NCBI GenBank assembly: GCA_900321335.1
Contig: ONVR01000357.1
Span: 1-5,947, forward strand
DNA length: 5,947 nucleotides
Reading direction: 5' to 3'
DNA from: an uncultured Eubacteriales bacterium
GTDB taxonomy: Bacteria > Bacillota > Clostridia > Oscillospirales > Oscillospiraceae
Shown: positions 1 to 5,453 of the stretch, in pieces
Layout: every line of letters starts with the position of its first letter
Position numbering within the stretch: the stretch's first letter is position 1
The notes under the pieces: model-generated
Database searches by the model: none
What the model was told of the DNA's origin: nothing
What the model saw: the letters and a program-made list of their open reading frames with translations, nothing else
Position numbers and translations under genes: made by a program

Positions 1-444
1 GATGAGCCGACAACCGCACTGGACGTGACGATTCAGGCACAGGTCCTTGAGCTGATGAAGACGCAGATCAAGCAGAACAACATGTCGGTTTTGATGATCA
101 CCCATGACCTTGGTGTAATTGCTGAGATCTGTGACCGCTGTGCTGTCATGTACGCCGGCGAGATCGTGGAAGAGGGAACTACCTACCAGGTCATCGACAC
201 GCCGAGACACCCCTACACGGAAGGACTTCTCAACTCCCTGCCGTCTATTGACAAGGATGTGGACCGACTGATTCCCATTGAGGGCGCGATGAGCGACCCC
301 TTGGATCTGCCCGAGTACTGCTCTTTCTACAGCCGCTGTCCGTACCGCTGCGATAAATGCAAAGAGGGGAATCCGATGCTGCAAGAGGTTGAGTCCGGAC
401 ACTTCGTAAAATGCTTTGTGAAGGGGGCGCACGGAAATGAGTGA
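1..444 (+). CDS. dppD: Peptide-type ABC importer ATPase, DppD/OppD-like (5' partial)
   Basis: This is the C-terminal 147 residues of a nucleotide-binding subunit of a peptide/nickel-type ABC importer, which works on the cytoplasmic face of the membrane and hydrolyses ATP to drive uptake. The reading frame is open from base 1, so the start, Walker A and signature motif lie outside the window. The visible part opens with the Walker B end and D-loop (DEPTTALDVT), followed by the H-loop histidine in MITHDLGVIAEI (about residue 35 of the fragment). The C-terminal oligopeptide-type extension follows, with HPYTEGLL and cysteines at fragment residues 107, 113, 120 and 138 (C-x5-C-x6-C-x17-C) plus an extra Cys at 117. 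In this family such cysteines are reported to hold an iron-sulfur cluster. The stop overlaps the start of the next ATPase gene by 8 bases, which indicates one operon with likely translational coupling. Family assignment is secure. The substrate (dipeptide, oligopeptide or other) cannot be read from an ATPase, so the symbol is a family-level label. Confidence 0.93.
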   Translation, partial: DEPTTALDVTIQAQVLELMKTQIKQNNMSVLMITHDLGVIAEICDRCAVMYAGEIVEEGTTYQVIDTPRHPYTEGLLNSLPSIDKDVDRLIPIEGAMSDPLDLPEYCSFYSRCPYRCDKCKEGNPMLQEVESGHFVKCFVKGAHGNE

Positions 445-1393
445 GCTTGTAAGAGTCAATCACCTGAAAAAGTATTTTAAAACCCACTCCGGGACACTTC
501 ATGCTGTGGACGATGTAACGCTGGGGATCGAAGAGGGAACCACACTTGGCGTGGTTGGAGAATCCGGCTGCGGGAAATCCACCTTGGGGCGCACGATCCT
601 GCGTATGCATGAGCCCACTTCCGGCGAGATTATCTACAATGGTGAGCTGATCAACGGCAAGAGCCAGCGGGAGCTCAAACTCCTTCGCCGGGATATGCAG
701 ATGATTTTCCAGGATCCCTACGAGTCTATCGATCCCCGTATGAGTATAGCCACCATCATTTCTGAGCCCCTGATCTGCCACCATATTTGTTCCTCAAAGA
801 AGGAGATGGACGAGCGTGTCAAGGAGCTGATGGATACCGTTGGTATTGCGCCCCGCCTTGCCAACAGCTATCCCCATGAGTTGGACGGCGGTCGCCGGCA
901 GCGTGTGGGAATTGCCAGAGCGCTGGCTTTGAATCCGCACTTTATCGTCTGCGACGAGCCCGTTTCCGCGCTGGATGTCTCCATTCAGGCACAGGTTTTG
1001 AACCTGCTGCAGGATCTTCAGCAGCAGAAAAAACTGACCTATATGTTCATCACTCATAACCTGTATGTGGTCAGACATATCGCCTCCCGGATCTGCGTGA
1101 TGTACCTGGGACAGGTCGTAGAGCTCAGCGAGAAGAAAGATCTGTTTGAAAACACCCTGCATCCCTATACACAGGCGCTTCTTTCGGCGATCCCCATTCC
1201 CAGCACACTGAACAGAAGAGAGCGGATTCTGCTGGAGGGAGAGCTGACATCTCCCATTAATCCGAAACCCGGATGTCGCTTTGCATCCAGATGCAGATTT
1301 GCAAGAAAAGAGTGCTTCGAGCGTACACCGGAACTGCGTGATGCCGGTAACGGGCACTACGTCGCCTGTCATTTTGCAGGCGAGTGCAAATAG
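437..1393 (+). CDS. dppF: Peptide-type ABC importer ATPase, DppF/OppF-like
   Basis: This complete 318-residue protein is the second ATPase of the importer and is expected to heterodimerise with the DppD-like subunit. Motifs in order: Walker A GESGCGKST (41-49), Q-loop in FQDPYESIDP (Gln92), signature LDGGRRQR (149-156), Walker B and D-loop in FIVCDEPVSALDVS (169-182, catalytic Glu174), and H-loop His207 in FITHNL. The C-terminal extension carries HPYTQALL (242-249) and Cys280, 286, 293 and 311, with the same C-x5-C-x6-C-x17-C spacing as its partner. The signature departs from the textbook LSGGQ: Asp replaces Ser and Arg replaces Gln. I recall similar LDGGRRQR forms in DppF-type ATPases, so this is probably a subfamily trait and not damage. 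The ATG at 437 is preceded by AGGGGG (422-427) at a suitable distance and overlaps the upstream stop, which supports this start. The length is normal for the family. Substrate is unknown. Confidence 0.95.
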   Translation: MSELVRVNHLKKYFKTHSGTLHAVDDVTLGIEEGTTLGVVGESGCGKSTLGRTILRMHEPTSGEIIYNGELINGKSQRELKLLRRDMQMIFQDPYESIDPRMSIATIISEPLICHHICSSKKEMDERVKELMDTVGIAPRLANSYPHELDGGRRQRVGIARALALNPHFIVCDEPVSALDVSIQAQVLNLLQDLQQQKKLTYMFITHNLYVVRHIASRICVMYLGQVVELSEKKDLFENTLHPYTQALLSAIPIPSTLNRRERILLEGELTSPINPKPGCRFASRCRFARKECFERTPELRDAGNGHYVACHFAGECK

Positions 1394-1413
1394 AAGTCCC
1401 AAAAAGACATATT

Positions 1414-1420
1414 AAGGAGG
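1414..1420 (+). promoter_or_regulatory. Strong ribosome binding site of the binding-protein gene
   Basis: AAGGAGG lies 7 bases before the ATG at 1428, in the 34-base gap after the ATPase gene. It is a near-perfect Shine-Dalgarno sequence and stronger than the AGGGGG that serves the ATPase gene at 437. This fits the usual need for more binding protein than ATPase. I see no promoter or hairpin in the gap, so the gene is probably read through from upstream. Confidence 0.8.
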
Positions 1421-1427
1421 AGGAAAA

Positions 1428-3077
1428 ATGAAAAAAGTAATTGCAATTCTACTGGCAGTGTTGATGCTTACAGCTCTGTTCGCGGGCTGCGGCGGAAACA
1501 AGAAAGCCGAGGACACCACCCCGGCAGACACATCCACACCTGCGGATAGCTCCGCCCCTGCGGACACAGCAGAACCCGCAGATACAGCGGAGCCCGCGGA
1601 TACGGCAGAGCCTTCAGCCGCAGGTTCCACCGGTATCACCGATTTCCGTGTCGGTATGTTTGGCGAGCCCTCAACACTCGACCCCAGCGCCGTCTCCCTG
1701 CAGGCGAATAACTGTGCTGTTGAAGCATGTGTTTACGCCACGTTGTTCGACTATGACTGCGAGACCGGAGAGTATTATAATTATGCCGCTACCGGCTATG
1801 AGTGGACTGACGATACCCATCTGAAGATCACCATGCGGGACGACATTTACTCCCACACCGGCAAGCACATCACCGCTAAGGACGCAGCGTTCTGCCTGAA
1901 CCGCGGCACTGAGAACCCGGCACTGGCCAACACCTATCAGTACTTTGTTCCCGGTTCCTTCACTGCGGTGGACGACACCACGCTGACTGTTGAGACCACC
2001 ACTGTCAACTACGGAGCATGGCAGACTCTTGGCCTTGCTGTTTGTGCCATTTATTCCGAGGAAGACTACAAGGCTGCCGGCAGTGACGACGCTTGGGCAC
2101 GGAATCCTGTAGGCTGCGGTCCCTATGTGTTTGACCACTGGGATGCTGGCAACGAAATCGTTCTGAAGAAGAATGATAACTTCTGGGGTGACGCTCCTGT
2201 ATTCAACTCCATCACCTTCAAGTTTATTCCCGACCCCAACTCCCGTACCCTCGCACTCCAGGGACACGATATTGACTTTGCCGAGAACATCGGCGCGTCT
2301 CTGGCTCCCACGCTCGAAGGTGTTGAAGGTGTTGAACTGTTCTACAACGATATCGGCGAGACGCAGATGATCTGGTTCAACAACCTGGACAATGAAGCAC
2401 TTGCAAAGCCTGAGGTCAGAAAAGCTCTCGAGTATGCCACCAATAAAGAGGCTATTCTTTACACCATCTACAATGGTATGGGCTCTGTTTCCGACAGTAT
2501 CTTCACCGCTGCCAGCGCCCAGTACAGAGCGCCCAAGGCTGAGGATTACCGTCCTTATGACCCTGCAAAGGCAAAGGAACTGCTTGCTCAGGCCGGTTAC
2601 GAAAACGGCCTTTCCATCACCCTGACCTGCTATGAGTCCACAGACTATCAGAACCTTCTGACCATGCTTAAAGAGCAGTGGGCTGAGGTGGGCGTTAACT
2701 GTGAGATCAAGACCTATGACCGCGGTGCGTTCTTTGAGAATCTGTACGGTGGCAATTTCGATGCCTACACCATTCACAATGTTGGCCTGGATCCCTCCAT
2801 CCGTCTGATCAACTATCGTTCCAACCTATCTCGTGCTGACGGCAACCTGACCGGTTTTGCAAACGAGGAATACGACAAGCTGGTTAATGACAGCTTCGTG
2901 GCCAAGACCACTGAGGAGCGCGATGCCCTCGTTATGGATGCGGCAGATATTCTCCGCTCGGTTTGCCCGTTCTTCTCTATCGTTGATACGTTCCAGATCG
3001 AAGCCGGTGTTCCCGGCCTGACCAACGTGGATAACGGTCCTACCAGCTACATGCTTTACTATCATTTCGGAAACTGA
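1428..3077 (+). CDS. ABC importer solute-binding lipoprotein, family 5 (DppA/OppA-like)
   Basis: This 549-residue protein is the extracellular substrate receptor of the importer. It starts with a lipoprotein signal: MKK, a hydrophobic stretch (residues 4-18) and FAGC, so Cys21 should be lipidated and anchor the protein to the outer face of the membrane. Position -3 is Phe, less usual than Leu but workable. Residues 22-67 form a Pro/Ala/Asp/Thr linker with five six-residue repeats. The family 5 fold begins near residue 70 and shows typical landmarks: GEPSTLDPS near the start, HITAKDAAFCLNR, VGCGPYVFDHWDAGNEIVL, NDNFWGDAP, the PEVRKALEYATNKEAI helix, YDPAKAKELLAQAGY, and a C-terminal region with PFFSIVDTF. 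Length fits the family. It lies directly after both ATPase genes and before a terminator, so it appears to be the last gene of the operon. The ligand cannot be assigned: family 5 members bind di- and oligopeptides, nickel complexes, haem, opines and sugars. Confidence 0.95.
   Translation: MKKVIAILLAVLMLTALFAGCGGNKKAEDTTPADTSTPADSSAPADTAEPADTAEPADTAEPSAAGSTGITDFRVGMFGEPSTLDPSAVSLQANNCAVEACVYATLFDYDCETGEYYNYAATGYEWTDDTHLKITMRDDIYSHTGKHITAKDAAFCLNRGTENPALANTYQYFVPGSFTAVDDTTLTVETTTVNYGAWQTLGLAVCAIYSEEDYKAAGSDDAWARNPVGCGPYVFDHWDAGNEIVLKKNDNFWGDAPVFNSITFKFIPDPNSRTLALQGHDIDFAENIGASLAPTLEGVEGVELFYNDIGETQMIWFNNLDNEALAKPEVRKALEYATNKEAILYTIYNGMGSVSDSIFTAASAQYRAPKAEDYRPYDPAKAKELLAQAGYENGLSITLTCYESTDYQNLLTMLKEQWAEVGVNCEIKTYDRGAFFENLYGGNFDAYTIHNVGLDPSIRLINYRSNLSRADGNLTGFANEEYDKLVNDSFVAKTTEERDALVMDAADILRSVCPFFSIVDTFQIEAGVPGLTNVDNGPTSYMLYYHFGN
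1521..1610 (+). repeat. Five 18-base tandem repeats encoding a PADTAE-type linker
   Basis: Residues 32-61 of the lipoprotein are five hexapeptides in a row: PADTST, PADSSA, then PADTAE three times. The DNA units are 18 bases each. They vary at synonymous third positions (for example GCA/GCG and GAC/GAT), so they are related but not identical copies. The segment follows the lipidated Cys21 and precedes the folded domain, so it probably acts as a flexible acidic spacer through the cell wall. Confidence 0.85.
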
Positions 3078-3094
3078 TCAAACCCGTAAATAAA

Positions 3095-3129
3095 GACTGC
3101 AGCCCGGGCATTTCGCCCGGGCTGTAGTT
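3095..3129. terminator. Bidirectional hairpin terminator between convergent genes
   Basis: The arms CTGCAGCCCGGGC (3097-3109) and GCCCGGGCTGTAG (3115-3127) pair over 13 positions with one G-U wobble around a five-base loop, ATTTC. An A-T pair and a further G-U pair extend the stem to 3095-3129. On the minus strand it is followed by TCTTTATTT, a reasonable U-rich tail, which suits termination of reading from the regulator gene that ends at 3133. On the plus strand the tail (GAATTACTTGTTATTT) is less U-rich, so ending the transporter transcript may be less efficient and would rely on the very GC-rich stem. Confidence 0.85.
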
Positions 3130-3132
3130 GAA

Positions 3133-4311
3133 TTACTTGTTATTTGAAAGGTGAGGAATGATTTTCTTTCCCCTGTTGATCTCTTCATAATACCTTGCTA
3201 CTTGACAGGAGAAGAGAAGACGCTCACAAAGGTGGGGATCATCCAGATCAAGGCTGCATAATTCACAGGCCTTTTTTATCTTATACATTACCGTATTTCT
3301 GTGCATATGGAGTTTTTTTGCAGTATCTGCAATGCTCTTGTCAGAGAGCAGATAGAAATACAGTACCGCCCGCAGGTTGTTGCCTTTTTCCTCGTCATAC
3401 CGTGTCAGATAGGCAATGGCAGGGTGAGCAAGGTACATGATTCCATCGCTGCCGGTAAAAGCCTTGAAGCCGATGGCTGCAAGATCAATGGTCAGGTACA
3501 TACCCAGCCTTTCAAAGGTGAAGATCCTTGTTTCCTGCCCTACCTTGATCTGCAGAGCCAGCTTTACTGTGTGCCGGAGCAGCTTATACAAGAGACATAG
3601 GGCCGACAGATCCCGGGTCCCGTTGCCGAGTCCGAGATACCCGTTGGTCTTTTCCAGAATCTTTGTGATCTGTTCAAAATCATATGGGTAATCGAACCGT
3701 CGTTCCCGATAGGTGATGAGGATGATGATTTCATTATCTCGGACAGTACCGAAGCTGTTGGGGATCAGGGACAGAAGGTGCCGCATGACGAGGGTATACG
3801 GAATCTTCTTATTATCCTCGTTGTTGAATTCCACAACACAGACCTGAACGAAAGGTCCTTCGGCATTTGGAAGCTGGTTGAGCATGGAACGGATATCATC
3901 TGTTGTAAGATTATCATTGGAGATGATCTCACTCCAGTATCGGCTGAACTGCCGCGAAGACTCCTCTGTAAAGGGAGCCTGAAGGTACTCGCTCATTCGA
4001 TTCAACAGGGCGCCAAGGGGATCGGAAAAGCCGAAAACAGTCAAGTTTTCCGGGAAAACAACCGCATGTTCAAGCTCCTGCGACCAATCTGAGATCATCA
4101 ATATGGAACCGGGAAAAGCAGAAGGGGCATGCGCCTTGAAGAAAGCAACGGTATCTCCGGCGTTTGCCAGGTGAACGACACCGGAAAGAAACTCATTCTG
4201 GTTGTGCAGATACATTAAATGGCTGGGAGTGGCCGGAGGCGCAGTCCATTCAACCCTGGAGTATACGAGATCCAGATCCAGCGTTTGAACAATATCCTGA
4301 ATATCAAACAT
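3133..4311 (-). CDS. PucR/CdaR-family transcriptional regulator
   Basis: This 392-residue cytoplasmic protein has the plan of PucR/CdaR regulators, which switch catabolic or transport genes in response to small molecules. The C-terminus holds a PucR-type helix-turn-helix: NNLRAVLYFYLLSDKSIADTAKKLHMHRNTVMYKIKK, spanning about residues 321-357, where the LHxHRNTxxYKIKK recognition-helix pattern is diagnostic. The middle (about 150-300) resembles the degenerate GGDEF-like domain of the family, with hydrophobic strands VQVCVVEF and EIIILITY and a following GLGNGTRDLSALCLLYKLLRHTV segment. Residues 1-150 are the probable sensor part, and I cannot name its ligand. The ATG at 4311 has only a modest ribosome binding site (GGGGGT on the minus strand, 4318-4323). 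The gene converges on the transporter operon and diverges from the URO-D-like gene. Its own promoter is visible at 4378-4406. It probably controls the divergent operon, and perhaps the transporter. Confidence 0.9.
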   Translation of the reverse strand: MFDIQDIVQTLDLDLVYSRVEWTAPPATPSHLMYLHNQNEFLSGVVHLANAGDTVAFFKAHAPSAFPGSILMISDWSQELEHAVVFPENLTVFGFSDPLGALLNRMSEYLQAPFTEESSRQFSRYWSEIISNDNLTTDDIRSMLNQLPNAEGPFVQVCVVEFNNEDNKKIPYTLVMRHLLSLIPNSFGTVRDNEIIILITYRERRFDYPYDFEQITKILEKTNGYLGLGNGTRDLSALCLLYKLLRHTVKLALQIKVGQETRIFTFERLGMYLTIDLAAIGFKAFTGSDGIMYLAHPAIAYLTRYDEEKGNNLRAVLYFYLLSDKSIADTAKKLHMHRNTVMYKIKKACELCSLDLDDPHLCERLLFSCQVARYYEEINRGKKIIPHLSNNK

Positions 4312-4342
4312 GCCAATACCCCCAAAAAGACTCGAGAAAAAG

Positions 4343-4371
4343 TTGACAGAGCGGAAATGATTCGTTACTTT
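4343..4371 (+). promoter_or_regulatory. Sigma-A-type promoter for the URO-D-like/LemA-like operon
   Basis: A perfect -35 TTGACA (4343-4348) is followed after exactly 17 bases by TACTTT (4366-4371), which keeps the three most conserved -10 positions (T1, A2, T6). Transcription would start near 4378, giving a leader of about 50 bases before the GTG at 4431. The -10 is imperfect, so the promoter may be weak or activator-dependent. It faces the regulator's promoter. Confidence 0.65.
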
Positions 4372-4377
4372 AAAACC

Positions 4378-4406
4378 AGTATACCTTTTTTGACTGCATT
4401 CGTCAA
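4378..4406 (-). promoter_or_regulatory. Sigma-A-type promoter for the PucR-type regulator gene
   Basis: Read on the minus strand, TTGACG (4406-4401) is followed after exactly 17 bases by TATACT (4383-4378). Both boxes match consensus at five of six positions with ideal spacing. Transcription would start near 4371, giving a leader of about 60 bases before the ATG at 4311. By sequence it is a better match than the opposing promoter, which fits constitutive, autoregulated expression of the regulator. Confidence 0.7.
4390..4406. promoter_or_regulatory. Candidate operator, inverted repeat TTGAC-N7-GTCAA
   Basis: TTGAC (4390-4394) and GTCAA (4402-4406) form a short palindrome with a 7-base centre. 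It covers the -35 box of the regulator promoter and lies just downstream of the predicted start of the plus-strand transcript. A bound regulator here could block its own promoter. The arms are only 5 bases and one is also a -35 box, so coincidence is possible. Confidence 0.3.
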
Positions 4407-4417
4407 TTCAGACGCAC

Positions 4418-4428
4418 AGGAGGTGATC
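4418..4428 (+). promoter_or_regulatory. Near-perfect ribosome binding site that fixes a GTG start
   Basis: AGGAGGTGATC is complementary to the 3' end of 16S rRNA over its full length. GGAGG ends 7 bases before GTG at 4431. This supports GTG as the start over the in-frame ATG at 4449, which would be too far away. Confidence 0.85.
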
Positions 4429-4430
4429 GC

Positions 4431-5411
4431 GTGAACAGAAGAGAAAATATGCTTGCCATTTTACGGCATGAACCCCACGACCACGTTGGAAATTTCAAAA
4501 CAGATATGTGCCAGTGCGGAGGCAGTCTGGAAACTTTTGAAAACGGCCCCAAAGGGGGCGGGACTGACGGATTCGGCGTAAACTGGCTGCCTACGGAGTC
4601 AGCAATGGGACAGGGTGTTCCTTTTGGTGAGCCGATTTTGAAAAATGTCTGCGATTGGGAAGGTATCGTGGTATTCCCGGACTTGGATACATATGACTGG
4701 CAGGGACAGGCAGAAAAACAGCTGTCCCGCTTTGACCCGGAAACCCAGATTATTGAATACGGCATGTGGAACGGGCCGTTTCTTCGGATGGCGCATTTGC
4801 TGGGATTTGAAAACTGCCTGTGCGCCATGTATGAGGAGCCTGAGGCCTGCGAGGCGCTGTTAAACGCAATCGTAGACTATAAGATCCGGCTTGCAGAGCG
4901 CGTAGTGGATTATTTTCATCCGGACAGTATATGCACTTACGATGATGTGGCTACAGAACGGGCTACCTTCATGTCACCTGCTGTTTACCGCAGCCTGATC
5001 AAACCCGTGCACACCCGGTTCAACCAGGCAGTTCTGGACATGGGCGTGATTCCCAATACCCATATTTGTGGGAAATGTGATGCCATCGTGCCGGACCTTG
5101 TTGATGAAAAATCCGCGGCATGGGAGATATGTCAGCCTGAAAACGATCTGCTTGAACTGCAGAGGATGGTAGGGGATAAGCTGGCATTTATCGGAGGATT
5201 CGATATGAAAGGCGAGATGGCCTACCGGGATCCGTCCGAAGATGAACTGCGGGAGAGCGTAAGGAAAACCATTGATCTGTATGCACCGGCAGGCAATTTC
5301 GCGCTGATGGGTATGATCATGTATCAAGACACGGAACGGTTTATCAGGACCATGAACATTATCAGTGACGAGGCTGTTCGTTACGGGACAAACTATTACG
5401 CAAGAGGATAA
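4431..5411 (+). CDS. URO-D-superfamily protein, probable corrinoid-type methyltransferase
   Basis: This 326-residue protein has the uroporphyrinogen decarboxylase fold and resembles the MtaA/CmuA side of the superfamily more than true HemE. The N-terminus MNRRENMLAILRHEPHDHV matches the usual opening of these methyltransferase-like proteins, and the HemE arginine motif (RQAGRYLPEY-like) is absent. Other landmarks are YDDVATERATFMSP (170-183), THICGKC (210-216) and FIGGFDMKGEM (253-263). His211 and Cys213 correspond to the His-x-Cys zinc ligands of MtaA-type enzymes, which use zinc to activate a thiol or other methyl carrier and move methyl groups to or from a corrinoid protein. The usual third ligand, a Cys near the C-terminus, is missing: the last cysteine is Cys234. 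Cys216 might replace it. Ten cysteines are present in all, including CQC at 27-29. Translation starts at GTG after an excellent ribosome binding site. No corrinoid protein or reactivase gene is visible, so substrate and partner are unknown. Confidence 0.85.
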   Translation: MNRRENMLAILRHEPHDHVGNFKTDMCQCGGSLETFENGPKGGGTDGFGVNWLPTESAMGQGVPFGEPILKNVCDWEGIVVFPDLDTYDWQGQAEKQLSRFDPETQIIEYGMWNGPFLRMAHLLGFENCLCAMYEEPEACEALLNAIVDYKIRLAERVVDYFHPDSICTYDDVATERATFMSPAVYRSLIKPVHTRFNQAVLDMGVIPNTHICGKCDAIVPDLVDEKSAAWEICQPENDLLELQRMVGDKLAFIGGFDMKGEMAYRDPSEDELRESVRKTIDLYAPAGNFALMGMIMYQDTERFIRTMNIISDEAVRYGTNYYARG

Positions 5412-5437
5412 AAACCAGATGGCGTTGCTATTGATTT

Positions 5438-5444
5438 GGGAGGG
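5438..5444 (+). promoter_or_regulatory. Ribosome binding site of the LemA-like gene
   Basis: GGGAGGG ends 9 bases before the ATG at 5454, in the 42-base gap after the URO-D-like gene. The gap contains no hairpin or clear promoter, so the two genes are probably cotranscribed. Confidence 0.7.
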
Positions 5445-5453
5445 AAGAATATA

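Noticed and set aside
245..1402. Two minus-strand open frames (245-784 and 794-1402) opposite the ATPase genes.
   Set aside because: The plus strand carries all ATPase motifs in order, and the minus-strand translations look random.
1412..1639. Minus-strand frame with a GSAVSAG-like repeat.
   Set aside because: The repeat is just the antisense reading of the PADTAE linker repeats in the lipoprotein gene.
1671..2777. Long (368-codon) open frame on the minus strand, antisense to the solute-binding protein gene.
   Set aside because: It lies wholly inside a gene with clear family 5 landmarks, and its translation shows no recognisable domain. It is a by-product of codon bias on the real strand.
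3075..5008. The 13-base sequence TGATCAAACCCGT occurs at 3075-3087 and again at about 4996-5008.
   Set aside because: The second copy is inside the conserved coding segment of the URO-D-like gene (LIKPV), no flanking similarity extends it, and no mobile element lies between. It is probably chance.
4431..5411. True uroporphyrinogen decarboxylase (HemE) of haem synthesis.
   Set aside because: The N-terminal HemE arginine motif is missing, and a His-x-Cys metal motif typical of methyltransferase-type relatives is present. No other haem genes are nearby.
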